The notes under the pieces are model-generated. The model saw nothing but the letters and a program-made list of their open reading frames with translations, did not search any database and was not told the DNA's origin. A DNA stretch of 64,000 nucleotides from NCBI GenBank assembly GCA_959020715.1, contig CAUESV010000003.1:62001-126000 (forward strand). The letters are read 5' to 3'. This stretch comes from an uncultured Collinsella sp. GTDB taxonomy: Bacteria; Actinomycetota; Coriobacteriia; Coriobacteriales; Coriobacteriaceae. Position 1 is the stretch's first letter. The number at the start of each line of letters is the position of its first letter. The position numbers were made by a program, and so were the translations under genes. Positions 19,668 to 28,307 of this stretch are shown here, piece by piece.

Positions 19668-20333
19668 CTACCCCATCACACGCACGCTGGGGCATAAATC
19701 CGCCAGCGGGCACTCATCGCACTTGGGTTTGCGGGCGTCGCAGATCTCGCGGCCAAAGGTGATCCACTGGTGGTTGACCGATCCCCAATACTCGTGCGGC
19801 AGAATCTTGAGCAGATCTTGCTCGGTCTTGAGCGGCTCTTCGGCATGCGTCTTGGGGCTCAGCATCAGGCGGTGCGCGATGCGGTTGACGTGCGTATCGA
19901 CCGCGATGCCCTCGACAATGCCAAACCCCACGTTGAGCACGATGTTCGCCGTTTTACGTCCCACACCCGGCAGCTTGACGAGCTCCTTCATGTCGGCCGG
20001 CACCTCGCCGCCGTAATCGGCAACGATCATCTGCGCGGCCTCCACGGCGTGCTTGGCCTTGCTCTTGTAAAAGCCGAGTGACTTGATGGTCTCGGCCACG
20101 TCGGTCACACTTGCCCCGGCCATGGCCTCGGACGTGGGCCACTGGGCAAATAGTTGGGGCGTCACCTTGTTGACCTGCGCGTCGGTCGTCTGAGCCGAGA
20201 GCAGTACCGAGATAAGTAGCCTAAAGGGATTCTCGTGGTCCAAAAAGCACTCAACCGGGCCATAGCGACGGTTAAGGCGCTCGCACACCTCAACGGCGCG
20301 CTCGCGTTTGGCGGCATTGGTCTCGCGTGGCAT
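19668..20333 (-). CDS. nth: endonuclease III
   Basis: Bifunctional DNA glycosylase/AP lyase for oxidised pyrimidines, 221 residues. Helix-hairpin-helix LPGVGRKTAN has the catalytic Lys (K127), and the catalytic Asp is in AVDTHVNR (D146). The [4Fe-4S] loop is complete: C198, C205, C208, C214. ATG 20333 has GAGGAG 5 bases upstream. It follows the ABC exporter gene by 63 bases on the same strand. Confidence 0.95.
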   Translation of the reverse strand: MPRETNAAKRERAVEVCERLNRRYGPVECFLDHENPFRLLISVLLSAQTTDAQVNKVTPQLFAQWPTSEAMAGASVTDVAETIKSLGFYKSKAKHAVEAAQMIVADYGGEVPADMKELVKLPGVGRKTANIVLNVGFGIVEGIAVDTHVNRIAHRLMLSPKTHAEEPLKTEQDLLKILPHEYWGSVNHQWITFGREICDARKPKCDECPLADLCPSVRVMG

Positions 20334-20396
20334 AACGACTCCTCGGATCGGCAGAAACATAACTTCACAAAAACGATTGTCCCACGTACGGGGACC

Positions 20397-22199
20397 TTAA
20401 GCCTCCAAAAATGCGCCGGTCTGGCGGCTCCACAGGCTTGAGTACTCACCGCCCGCCTCGACGAGCTGCGCATGCGTGCCGTCCTCGACAATCTCGCCGT
20501 CCGCCAGCACCACGATGCGATCGAGCGCCGCCACGGTGGACAGGCGGTGCGCCACCACAATGGAGGTGCGGCCGCGCATCAGGTTCTCGAGCGCTTCCTG
20601 CACCAGCGCCTCGGACTCACTGTCCAAGGCAGACGTCGCCTCGTCGAGCACCAGAATCGGCGCGTCGGTGAGGATGGCGCGGGCAATGGCCACGCGCTGG
20701 CGTTGGCCGCCCGAAAGCTTAACGCCGCGCTCGCCCACCATGGTGTCAAAGCCGCGGGGCAGGCGGTCGATAAACTCAGTCGCATTAGCCAAGCGAGCCG
20801 CCTCGCGAATCTGCTCGTCGGTGGCGTCGGGGCGTCCGTAGGCGATATTCTCGCGAATGGAGCGGTGGAACAGCAGCGCCTCCTGCGGCACGTAGGCAAC
20901 CTGGCGGCGCAGGCTCTGCTGCGTGCAGCGCGAGACATCCTGGCCGTCCACGAGCACGCGGCCGCCCTGCACGTCGTCCAGGCGAAGCAGCAGCTTGGTG
21001 AGCGTTGTCTTGCCCGAGCCCGATTTGCCCACCAGGCCCACGCGCTGGCCCGCCGCCACATGGAGCGTCAGGTCGTCGAACACATTCTCGCCCGCCGCGG
21101 CGTCACGGTATGCAAAGCTCAAGTGCTCAAAATCAATTGCGCCCTCACGCACCTTGAGCTCGGGGGCATGCGCGTCGTCTGCCACCAGACGCGGCTCGTC
21201 CAGCACGCGCGTCATCTCGGCGGCGTCGCCCAGCGCGCGGTTGATACGTTGCATCATGGAGCTCACGTAGTTCAGACGCATAGTGAGGTTGTACGTGTAG
21301 GTAAAGATCATGACGAGCGCGCCGGCCGAAATGCCAAACCACGCGTTGCCACCCGCGGCGAACACACTCACCACGGCCATGGTAATGACGATAAGGCCCG
21401 AGGTCGTAAAGTTGCGTTGCATCATGGCGTGCATCGATACCGTTTCGGCATCGCGCGCGGCACGGTCGGCGGTATCGAATAGGTCGCGCTCAAAGTCCTC
21501 GCGCCCGCAGGTCTTGACGGCCAGGATGTTCGTGACCGCGTCGGACAGCACGCCCGACAGCTTGTTCTGCGCGGCGGACGTCGCGGCCGAAAGCGGCATG
21601 ATGCGCTTGTACATAAGCCAGACAAACGCGATGTAGACGACCATGATGCCCACCAGGATCACGGTAAATGCGGGCACCACCGGGGCGAGCGCCGCCACCG
21701 TGCAGACAACCGAGGTGATAGTGGGGATGAGCGAATACACCGTCACGTCCACCAGACCCGTGTAGCCGCTCATAAAACGGCTCGTCTGGCTCACGAGCGA
21801 TCCGCCAAATCGACTGGTGTGGAATGTCATGGATTGGTTGGAAAGCGTATCGAAGCACAAGCGCGCCAGGTGATAGTTGCCCGCAATCTCGAGCTTGTAG
21901 ACGGTATAGTCCTGCAGCTTGGAGAGGATCTGGCCTACCAAGTTAACGAGCACGAGCGCCAGAATATAGGGGCTAAAGACCTCAAACACCTGGTCGCCTG
22001 CCACGGGGCCGGCCTGGACGCGGTCGACGATAAGCGCCATCACGTAGGTGTTGGCAAACGTAAGCAAAAAGATATAGCCCGCCGACGAGAACACCGAGAG
22101 AAAGACAATCAGCGGCTGCGTGCGCGTGACGTCCCAAAAACGCTGTAGCGTGCGGCGCACGGTGGAGCGTTTCAGCGGACTGGTGCTTCTCTGAAACAT
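20397..22199 (-). CDS. ABC transporter, fused permease/ATPase (MsbA/LmrA type)
   Basis: Half-transporter exporter of 600 residues. A six-helix ABC_membrane domain occupies about 25-320, and the nucleotide-binding domain 350-600 has Walker A VGKSGSGKTTL, signature KLSGGQRQRVAIARA, Walker B ILVLDEATSALD and switch AHRLST. ATG 22199 follows AAAGGA at 5 bases. Exports a lipid, drug or peptide as a homo- or heterodimer; no partner half is adjacent. All catalytic motifs are canonical. Confidence 0.92.
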   Translation of the reverse strand: MFQRSTSPLKRSTVRRTLQRFWDVTRTQPLIVFLSVFSSAGYIFLLTFANTYVMALIVDRVQAGPVAGDQVFEVFSPYILALVLVNLVGQILSKLQDYTVYKLEIAGNYHLARLCFDTLSNQSMTFHTSRFGGSLVSQTSRFMSGYTGLVDVTVYSLIPTITSVVCTVAALAPVVPAFTVILVGIMVVYIAFVWLMYKRIMPLSAATSAAQNKLSGVLSDAVTNILAVKTCGREDFERDLFDTADRAARDAETVSMHAMMQRNFTTSGLIVITMAVVSVFAAGGNAWFGISAGALVMIFTYTYNLTMRLNYVSSMMQRINRALGDAAEMTRVLDEPRLVADDAHAPELKVREGAIDFEHLSFAYRDAAAGENVFDDLTLHVAAGQRVGLVGKSGSGKTTLTKLLLRLDDVQGGRVLVDGQDVSRCTQQSLRRQVAYVPQEALLFHRSIRENIAYGRPDATDEQIREAARLANATEFIDRLPRGFDTMVGERGVKLSGGQRQRVAIARAILTDAPILVLDEATSALDSESEALVQEALENLMRGRTSIVVAHRLSTVAALDRIVVLADGEIVEDGTHAQLVEAGGEYSSLWSRQTGAFLEA

Positions 22200-22280
22200 G
22201 GGCTTCCTTTCGCGTCTGATAGGGCGAAACGCCATTGTTGCACATTGGAGCACGCTTCAGACAAGTGCGATACGAAAAGC

Positions 22281-22314
22281 GGTGGGGCGCCCGCGTTTGC
22301 GCCGGTGCCCCACC
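22281..22314 (-). terminator. terminator after rmuC
   Basis: On the minus strand GGTGGGGCACC pairs with GGGCGCCCCACC around a GC-rich loop, followed by GCTTTTCG, 13 bases after the rmuC stop codon. Confidence 0.75.
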
Positions 22315-22326
22315 GTCTTGTTGCAA

Positions 22327-23682
22327 TTAGTCCTCGTCTTCTTGGTCTGTGGGAAGGCCCGCGGGCGTGAGTCCCAAGATCTCATCGGCTTGGTCGGCGT
22401 CTTCCAGCGCGTCGATGTCCTTGAGCTTGCGCTCCATGACGTTGGTGCGCGTGGTGATGATACCCTCGACCGTTTTGCCCGCGGTCTCGATCTGCTGCTG
22501 GGCGCGGCGCAGCGCCTTTTGATAGCGCGGCAGCTCGGCCTTGACGGCGGAGAGCACGCGCAGCACGTCGTCGGTACGTTTTTGCAACTTAAACGTCTGA
22601 TAGCTCATCTGCAGACTGTTGAGAATGGCGGCCATGGTGCTGGGACCGGCTACGTTGACGTGATAGTCGCGGCCCAGGGTCTCGATAAGCCCGGGGCGGC
22701 TGACGACCTCGGCGTACAGTCCTTCAAACGGCACGAACATGATGCCAAAGTTGGTGGTCGCGGGCACGCTCAGGTACTTCTCGCAAATGTCCTTTGCCTC
22801 GCGCTTCACCATCATATCGAGCGTCTTGCGTGCGACGGCGACGGCCTCAGCGTCGCCCGACTCCTGTGCGTCGAGCAGATGCTCGTACGCGTCGCCCGGA
22901 AACTTGGAGTCAATCGGCAGCAGCACGGGATCGCCCTCGTCTACCGGCAGCTTGACGGCAAACTCAACGCGCTCCGAGGCGTCGGGCTTGGTGGCGACGT
23001 TTTCCAGATACTGGTCGGGTGTGAGGATGTCCGCCAGAATTGCACCCAGCTGTACCTCGCCCAAAATGCCACGCGCCTTCACGTTGCCCAGCACGCGCTT
23101 AAGGTCGCCCACGCCGGTGGCGATGGACTGCATGTCGCCCAGGCCCTTGTACACGGCCTCGAGCTGGTCGCTCACCTGCTTAAACGATGCCGACAGGCGG
23201 TCGTTGAGCGTGCGGGAGAGCTTCTCGTCCACCGTCGCGCGCATCTGATCGAGTTGCACGTTGTTGTCTTTGCGGATAGCACCCAGCTGGGCATCGACCG
23301 TCTCGCGCACCTTGTCCAGGCGGTGCTCGATGCCCTCGCGGTTGGCACCGAGCTGTTGGGCCGTCTCGCGGCGCAGGTCATCCATCCGGTCACCAGCTTG
23401 CGAGAACTCGCGTGCGATGGTCAGGTAACGTTGCTGCTCCACGGCCGCATCGGTCGTCTGCTGCTGCGCGATGGCATTGGCTGCGCGGCGGGTTTCGGCC
23501 AGCGCGACGTTCAGGGCATCGAGCGCGTTGTTGGCCTGTTCGAGTGCTGCCAGCGTTTCCGCGCTACTGTCGCCACGCTCCCGCAGCTCGGCACGCAAGC
23601 TCTTGAGCTGGAGGGCGCAGGTCACAGCAGCCCCCACCGCCACCAAGGCGATCACAACAAGCACGATATCAATAGCAGACAT
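22327..23682 (-). CDS. rmuC: DNA recombination protein RmuC
   Basis: RmuC-family protein, 451 residues, implicated in limiting rearrangement at inverted repeats. An N-terminal membrane anchor (IDIVLVVIALVAVGAAVTCAL) is followed by a long coiled coil (about 30-190) and the conserved nuclease-like core: GILGEVQLGAILADIL, DSKFPGDAYEHLL, and FGIMFVPFEGLYAEV. ATG 23682 is chosen; GGAG is close (4 bases), and an alternative ATG lies at 23715. An acidic tail ends DQEDED. Confidence 0.9.
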   Translation of the reverse strand: MSAIDIVLVVIALVAVGAAVTCALQLKSLRAELRERGDSSAETLAALEQANNALDALNVALAETRRAANAIAQQQTTDAAVEQQRYLTIAREFSQAGDRMDDLRRETAQQLGANREGIEHRLDKVRETVDAQLGAIRKDNNVQLDQMRATVDEKLSRTLNDRLSASFKQVSDQLEAVYKGLGDMQSIATGVGDLKRVLGNVKARGILGEVQLGAILADILTPDQYLENVATKPDASERVEFAVKLPVDEGDPVLLPIDSKFPGDAYEHLLDAQESGDAEAVAVARKTLDMMVKREAKDICEKYLSVPATTNFGIMFVPFEGLYAEVVSRPGLIETLGRDYHVNVAGPSTMAAILNSLQMSYQTFKLQKRTDDVLRVLSAVKAELPRYQKALRRAQQQIETAGKTVEGIITTRTNVMERKLKDIDALEDADQADEILGLTPAGLPTDQEDED

Positions 23683-23733
23683 AGACTCCGCCCAACAAAC
23701 CCAATCGATCATCAATCAAAACCGCGATCAATC

Positions 23734-24297
23734 TTACCCCGCCACACACACCGGGCGCCCGGCCCCTTCTTGGGCGCCCCTCTCCTCCGCATATTCCATA
23801 ATGCGGCGCGCCGTTTTCCTGCTCACCTTTGAGTCATCGCCGGCCAAATATGCGTATACGTTTCCTTTATTCAGGCGCAGAGCACGGCAGAGGCCATAGC
23901 GCGTTACACCCGATTCCTCCAATGCTTCCAGCGTTTTCTTTCTCATCAGGGCGTTCACCCTTCTATCGGTCGCCGGCTTTTCCTTCACCGCTCTATACGC
24001 ACGCCAAACGTTGGCATAACGATTAGGGAGCTCACTTTTGGCGCACAGAGACGCCATGCTACCCGCTTGGCCGTACAAGGATAAAACGTCTCGGTAATCC
24101 TGTTCCATCCACGAGCCCTCGGATAAGCCCAGAACGTATTCGGCTTTTCCTTGCGCCAAAGCGAGCAAAAACAGAGGCTCCGCCACGCGCGGCGCATCCG
24201 TCGTCGCCTGCTCAACCAATTTTCTAAAACTCAGCGACTGCTGTCCGGATAGCTCTCGGCAATAGCCTTTTAAGAATCCCTCAAAGGTCAGATTCAA
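23734..24297 (-). CDS. HTH-type protein paired with nucleotidyltransferase
   Basis: 187-residue protein with a C-terminal helix-turn-helix-like region (GVTRYGLCRALRLNKGNVYAYL, about 130-155) followed by KVSRKTARRIMEYAE. The rest is helical with no recognised enzyme motif. It starts at TTG 24297 with AAGGAGG 7 bases upstream, and that start overlaps the stop codon of the nucleotidyltransferase gene by four bases (TTGA). Tight translational coupling to a DUF6036-type nucleotidyltransferase suggests a toxin-antitoxin or abortive-infection style pair; the HTH protein would be the regulator/antitoxin partner. Function inferred. Confidence 0.65.
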   Translation of the reverse strand: MNLTFEGFLKGYCRELSGQQSLSFRKLVEQATTDAPRVAEPLFLLALAQGKAEYVLGLSEGSWMEQDYRDVLSLYGQAGSMASLCAKSELPNRYANVWRAYRAVKEKPATDRRVNALMRKKTLEALEESGVTRYGLCRALRLNKGNVYAYLAGDDSKVSRKTARRIMEYAEERGAQEGAGRPVCVAG

Positions 24298-24824
24298 CCG
24301 AGCACCTCCTTTTTGTATTGCCTGTATGCACAGACCATCTCTTGATAGCTTCGCTCCGAAGGCGACGACGCCAGTGCTTCTCCCTCGTCGAATATAAGCC
24401 GTTCGAGCAGCCCCCAATCAAGTCGGTCGACGAATGCCTGACTATGAAGATCGATGATGTCGTTCGGACGGTAGGCATAGAGCTTCATTACCGCCAGGTC
24501 CTCCAAGGATGGCGTAAAGTACCTGATAAAACGCGCCCCAATATCCAAGGGAATCAAACGATCTTCGTAATTGAACGGCATCTGATTACAATATGCCACC
24601 GCCATACCATTCACCTCGGGGTATCGAGCTATGATCTCGCGGAGGCACTTATCTGCCTCAAACACATCAATGTCATGTGTAACCGAACGATTCGTCACAT
24701 CGTTTAGCATGAAGGCGCTTCCTCCCACCAATACAACGTTCGGCCTGTCGTCTCTTGGACCTATTTCCAGCTCCGCCTCTTCGTCAATGCCCAAAAGAGT
24801 CTGTTCTAAATCCTGCTTATACAT
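24294..24824 (-). CDS. DUF6036-like nucleotidyltransferase
   Basis: 176-residue protein with a minimal nucleotidyltransferase fold: VVLVGGSAFML (GGS motif, about 30-40) and THDIDVFEAD (D-x-D, about 49-58). A later LEDLAVMKLYAYRPNDIIDL matches the third acidic region of AbiEii/DUF6036 proteins. Such proteins transfer nucleotides to tRNA or protein in type IV toxin-antitoxin systems. First gene of a two-gene overlapping unit, AT-richer than its surroundings, flanked by rmuC and a membrane protein gene. Confidence 0.75.
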   Translation of the reverse strand: MYKQDLEQTLLGIDEEAELEIGPRDDRPNVVLVGGSAFMLNDVTNRSVTHDIDVFEADKCLREIIARYPEVNGMAVAYCNQMPFNYEDRLIPLDIGARFIRYFTPSLEDLAVMKLYAYRPNDIIDLHSQAFVDRLDWGLLERLIFDEGEALASSPSERSYQEMVCAYRQYKKEVLG

Positions 24825-24947
24825 AACAAATCCTATTATTATTCATCTTCAATAATACTATTCAGTCGCACGACAGGACCAACAGGATGCAAGAATTCCG
24901 CTCGTGGCGATAATCCCTACACCCTATAAGTCCTAATGTGACAAACG

Positions 24948-25382
24948 CTAACTCTCCCAGCCGGCGCGAATGGTTGTTACGACATCGCCTAGGCGCTGAC
25001 CGAGAGCCGCTAGATGTTGGAGCACCTCGTTGGGCGATGCGCCGTTGAGGATGCACGTGAGGGCATACGACGCCAGAAAGATGGCCGCAAGCCCCAGCGG
25101 GATGAGCACGATCATCGCCAATGTGCGCAGGCGCTGGCCCAAACGGCGGCGGCGCGCGCGGCGTTTGTCGAACGCGAGCTCCTGCGCATATGAATCTTGC
25201 TGTACGGAATAGGCCTCTGGCGCCGATTCACACCCGGGCACAGCTGCAGGTACAGCAGCGGGCACGACGTTTTGCACGGGCGCCTGGTTGGCAACCCCTT
25301 GCATTTGCATCTCCATGAGTCGTTGCTGCTGACGCAGCATGCGCTCAGCTTGTTGCTGCGGAGTCTCAAGAAACAGATCCAT
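24948..25382 (-). CDS. small membrane protein of unknown function
   Basis: 144 residues, not recognised. The first ~45 residues are Gln/Met-rich and probably coiled coil (QQQAERMLRQQQRLMEMQMQ). An Ala/Val/Pro-rich linker follows, then an Arg-rich patch (KRRARRRRLGQRLR), one strong membrane helix (about 97-118) and a short amphipathic C-terminus. The ATG at 25382 has GGAGG 5 bases upstream. The positive patch before the helix predicts a cytosolic N-terminus. Confidence 0.7.
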   Translation of the reverse strand: MDLFLETPQQQAERMLRQQQRLMEMQMQGVANQAPVQNVVPAAVPAAVPGCESAPEAYSVQQDSYAQELAFDKRRARRRRLGQRLRTLAMIVLIPLGLAAIFLASYALTCILNGASPNEVLQHLAALGQRLGDVVTTIRAGWES

Positions 25383-25640
25383 GTTGGCCTCCAAAATCGG
25401 GGCATTCGACGCTTACGACCAGCATCCCGCACCGTCATGACCGCGGCAACGCAATCGCCGGCAATAGCCACAAAGTTTCTTTTACTCAAAAGCTGTCGAA
25501 AAGCTCAACAACTCCCCTACCAGCACTTTCTCTGAGCTTTTTTCGCCAACAATCTTTTGGCCTTCCACCCTTACGCCAACTGACCAAAATCTAACCAATA
25601 GCTTGACGAAAATTGTGGAGACCGGGACCCCACACAAAAA

Positions 25641-25797
25641 GTGCCGCCCCAAAGGGGCGGCACACAAACTTATTATCAGCTTTTCTGTAACGAGCATGCG
25701 ACGACTCAACGCCGGGGCGCAGGGCGGGGAAACCTTTGCCTCGCGCGACCCTGCGAAGCCGTGAGCGAGAGGGGAAGGTTTCCCCGCCCTGCGCCCC
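25641..25797 (-). repeat. 3'-end element A: variable perfect stem, conserved loop, terminator
   Basis: Read on the minus strand after the stop of the membrane protein gene: a 23-bp perfect stem (25775-25797 with 25714-25736, GC-rich), a loop containing CGCGACCCTGCGAAGCCGTG (as written on the plus strand), a conserved linker, and the terminator GTGCCGCCCC-TTT-GGGGCGGCAC with a following T run (25641-25663). Element B at 26547-26705 keeps loop, linker and terminator but has an unrelated stem sequence. Confidence 0.85.
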
Positions 25798-25815
25798 GTG
25801 GTCGGTGAGAACAGA

Positions 25816-26448
25816 CTACATGCCCGCGAGACCGCGGGCGGCGGTGGCGCACATAAACGCCAGGACCAGAATCACGAGCGAGCCCGCGATGTCTGCCAGC
25901 ACGCCCATTGCACGGCGTTCAAACAACCAGCTCTCAAAGTGCGGGGCGACGTTGCGCCAGACACGCCACAGCAAGATGCCCATACCGATGACGCCCGGGA
26001 TATTGAGCAGTAGGATCTCGGAGCACAAAAGACCGATCAGGTTGCCGGCAACAAAACCAGCATCGCCCTCGCAGTATTTGCGGTAGACCATATACAGCAT
26101 GTACGCCACAAACGGCTGCAAGCACGCAGAAATAAACGTGACCACCATCGAGGGCTCCTGCGAAAAGACCTCGGTGAGTTTATCGACACTCGTGGCGCCC
26201 TTCGAAGCCAAGAATAAACCGATAACCACAAGGGGCACCACGCCCAAAATTACCTCGACCAGAGTAAACAACTTGGCAGTCAAATCCTCACTAGCCGAAT
26301 TCAAATGAGGCGCCCACTCAGGATGAGCATGCGCGCCGACCTTCTTGTCCTTCTCGGCACGATCGGCCTTTTTGCCCCCAGGAACCCGACGACCAGGATC
26401 CTTGCGAGTCCCCACCGCAGCAACCCGAGCCCGAGACTTCTTACCCAT
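25816..26448 (-). CDS. polytopic membrane protein of unknown function
   Basis: 210 residues. A basic N-terminus (about 1-45, Lys/Arg/Ala-rich) leads into four or five hydrophobic helices (about 55-85, 95-115, 125-150, 185-208). The RKYCEGDAGFVAGNLIGLLCSE loop lies between helices. No known family is recognised. ATG 26448 is chosen inside a longer open frame. The gene is bracketed by the two structured 3' elements A and B. Confidence 0.65.
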   Translation of the reverse strand: MGKKSRARVAAVGTRKDPGRRVPGGKKADRAEKDKKVGAHAHPEWAPHLNSASEDLTAKLFTLVEVILGVVPLVVIGLFLASKGATSVDKLTEVFSQEPSMVVTFISACLQPFVAYMLYMVYRKYCEGDAGFVAGNLIGLLCSEILLLNIPGVIGMGILLWRVWRNVAPHFESWLFERRAMGVLADIAGSLVILVLAFMCATAARGLAGM

Positions 26449-26546
26449 ACAAAAACACCCCATCAGGTAGTAGATAAACTAAAAGTCGCTACCCAGTGTA
26501 CCCCACCCATGAACGGCTCCGTCCCAACCAGTCCCCCTACAAAAAC

Positions 26547-26705
26547 GTGCCGCCCCAAAAGGGGCGGCACACAAACTTCTTATCAGCTTTTCAGTAACGA
26601 GCACGCGACGACCCAAAGCGGGCCGGGAGGGCCGGACTACCTTCCCTCAACGCGACCCTGCGAAGCCGTGAGCGAGGAGGGAAGGTAGTCCGGCCCTCCC
26701 GGCCC
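26547..26705 (-). repeat. 3'-end element B: variable perfect stem, conserved loop, terminator
   Basis: Second copy, downstream of the rubrerythrin gene on the minus strand. Its stem is 28 bp and perfect (26620-26647 with 26678-26705), with GGGCCGGGAGGGCC instead of element A's GGGGCGCAGGGCGG. The loop core CGCGACCCTGCGAAGCCGTG, the linker (CAAACTT-TATCAGCTTTT-TAACGAGCA) and the terminator GTGCCGCCCC-AAAA-GGGGCGGCAC (26547-26570) are nearly identical to A. Confidence 0.85.
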
Positions 26706-26726
26706 AGCTCACGCTAGCGTCACGCG

Positions 26727-27266
26727 CTAGTAGTTCACCACCTGCTCCTCAAAGTACGCCTTCGGGTGGTTACACACCGGGCACACCTCAGGCGCCTCGG
26801 CACCAACGTGCAGGTGCCCGCAGTTCAGGCACTTCCACACCTTCACGCCCTCACGCTCAAACACCTCGCCCGACTCGATGCGCTCGACGAGTTTGTTGTA
26901 GCGCTCCTCGTGGGCCTTCTCGACGGCGGCGACGCCACGGAACTTCTCGGCGATCTCGGCAAAGCCCTCCTCCTCGGCGGCCTTGGCGAACTCGTCGTAC
27001 ATCGTGGTCCACTCGTAGTTCTCGCCTGCCGCAGCATCACGCAGGTTGTCCAGAGTGCCCGGAACGGCGCCGTCGTGCAGATACTTAAACCACAGTTTGG
27101 CGTGCTCGGACTCGTTGCCTGCGGTCTCGGCAAAGATGTTCGAGATCTGAACGTAGCCGTCCTTCTTGGCCTTGGATGCATAGTAGCGATACTTGGTGTG
27201 TGCCTGGGACTCACCGGCAAAAGCGGTCTCGAGGTTCTTCTTGGTTTGGGAGTTCTCAAAATCCAT
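26727..27266 (-). CDS. rbr: rubrerythrin
   Basis: Non-haem diiron peroxidase of anaerobes, 179 residues. The ferritin-like four-helix domain (about 1-140) has the iron ligands in FAGESQAHTKY, NESEHAKLWF and VEKAHEERY. A C-terminal rubredoxin-type domain carries two CxxC pairs (WKCLNCGHLHVG and CPVCNHPKAYF) that pass electrons from reduced partners to the diiron site, reducing hydrogen peroxide to water. ATG 27266 is used; AGGGAAG precedes it. Its own transcript ends with structured element B. Confidence 0.95.
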   Translation of the reverse strand: MDFENSQTKKNLETAFAGESQAHTKYRYYASKAKKDGYVQISNIFAETAGNESEHAKLWFKYLHDGAVPGTLDNLRDAAAGENYEWTTMYDEFAKAAEEEGFAEIAEKFRGVAAVEKAHEERYNKLVERIESGEVFEREGVKVWKCLNCGHLHVGAEAPEVCPVCNHPKAYFEEQVVNY

Positions 27267-27380
27267 AGGTGTACTTCCCTTCAACGCATGCCGCCCGTAG
27301 GCTTCGAGCGGCCTCGCCTTTAGGATGCCCTCAAGCCGAGAATTTAAACCTTACAATCCCGTTCTTCAGATTTGAGCGGG

Positions 27381-28286
27381 CTACACACTCAACCAACGAT
27401 CGTCCTCGGCTCGGCAAAAGCCCTCGCGCTCCAGGTCAGCCAGAATGCCCGCGATCAAGTCGCACTCGACCGGCCCGCGACCGGCTGCCGCTTCCATCTC
27501 GTTGACGCCCACCACGGCATCAGCAAGCGTAATCCCCGCCGGCTGCCCATCGCGCGCTGCCAACAACATACGCACGATATGCGCGCGCTTTTGGCGACGC
27601 GAGCCCTCAAACTTGGACTGACGGCTATAGCCCGCCGACCGCCTGGACGGATTGGGCAACGTCTTTTTTAGATATGCGCCGTAATCTAGCAACGCGTAAT
27701 ACCACGCGCGCGGCGTGTCGGCATCATCGAGCGGCACGGCAAAGGGAGCGATCTCGTCCGCCGACGCACCGGGGGCCGCCGGACAGGCCGCCTGGATCAG
27801 CGGCACCAGCTCGCGATCGGGAACGGCCGGCACATCGGGAAAGAAGTGATGCAGAAAGACCGTGCGCACGTTGGTCTCCAGATACACGCCCGGAAGATCA
27901 AACGCAAACGACCGGATACCCTGCGCCGTTGCCGGGCCAATACCAGGCAGAGCGACCAAGTCACGCGTCTCACGCGGAAACTCCCCGTCCCAGTCCTCTA
28001 CAACGCGCTGAGCGGCATTGTGGAGTGCCAGAGCGCGTCGGTTGTAGCCCATCCCCTGCCAAGCGTCCAAAACATCGGAAGGCGCGGCCTGGGCAAGCGC
28101 CTGCACAGTCGGAAAACGATCGAGCCACACCGGCATGCGCGCCTCCACGCGCGGCACCTGCGTTTGCTGCAGCATGACCTCAGAAAGCCAAATGATGTAC
28201 GGATCGCGTGTGCGGCGCCACGGAAGGTCGCGATAACGCAGGACCCCTTCCGAACGAATCATCGAACGAAAGGGGTCCTGAATCAT
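27381..28286 (-). CDS. MutY-like adenine glycosylase lacking the Fe-S cluster
   Basis: HhH-GPD glycosylase of 301 residues resembling MutY, which removes adenine mispaired with 8-oxoguanine. The catalytic Glu region WLSEVMLQQTQV (E36) and HhH LPGIGPATAQGI (113-124) are present. Two departures: the segment that carries Asp in MutY reads YLETNVRTVF (E137), and the four-Cys [4Fe-4S] loop is absent, replaced by a basic stretch (NPSRRSAGYSRQSKF). No NUDIX-like 8-oxoG recognition domain follows; the ~65-residue tail looks like a small winged helix. ATG 28286 has AAGGAG 7 bases upstream. It starts 21 bases after the Rrf2 gene, so probably co-transcribed. Confidence 0.8.
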   Translation of the reverse strand: MIQDPFRSMIRSEGVLRYRDLPWRRTRDPYIIWLSEVMLQQTQVPRVEARMPVWLDRFPTVQALAQAAPSDVLDAWQGMGYNRRALALHNAAQRVVEDWDGEFPRETRDLVALPGIGPATAQGIRSFAFDLPGVYLETNVRTVFLHHFFPDVPAVPDRELVPLIQAACPAAPGASADEIAPFAVPLDDADTPRAWYYALLDYGAYLKKTLPNPSRRSAGYSRQSKFEGSRRQKRAHIVRMLLAARDGQPAGITLADAVVGVNEMEAAAGRGPVECDLIAGILADLEREGFCRAEDDRWLSV

Positions 28287-28307
28287 GGCTATGCTCCTTA
28301 TGCGGCG

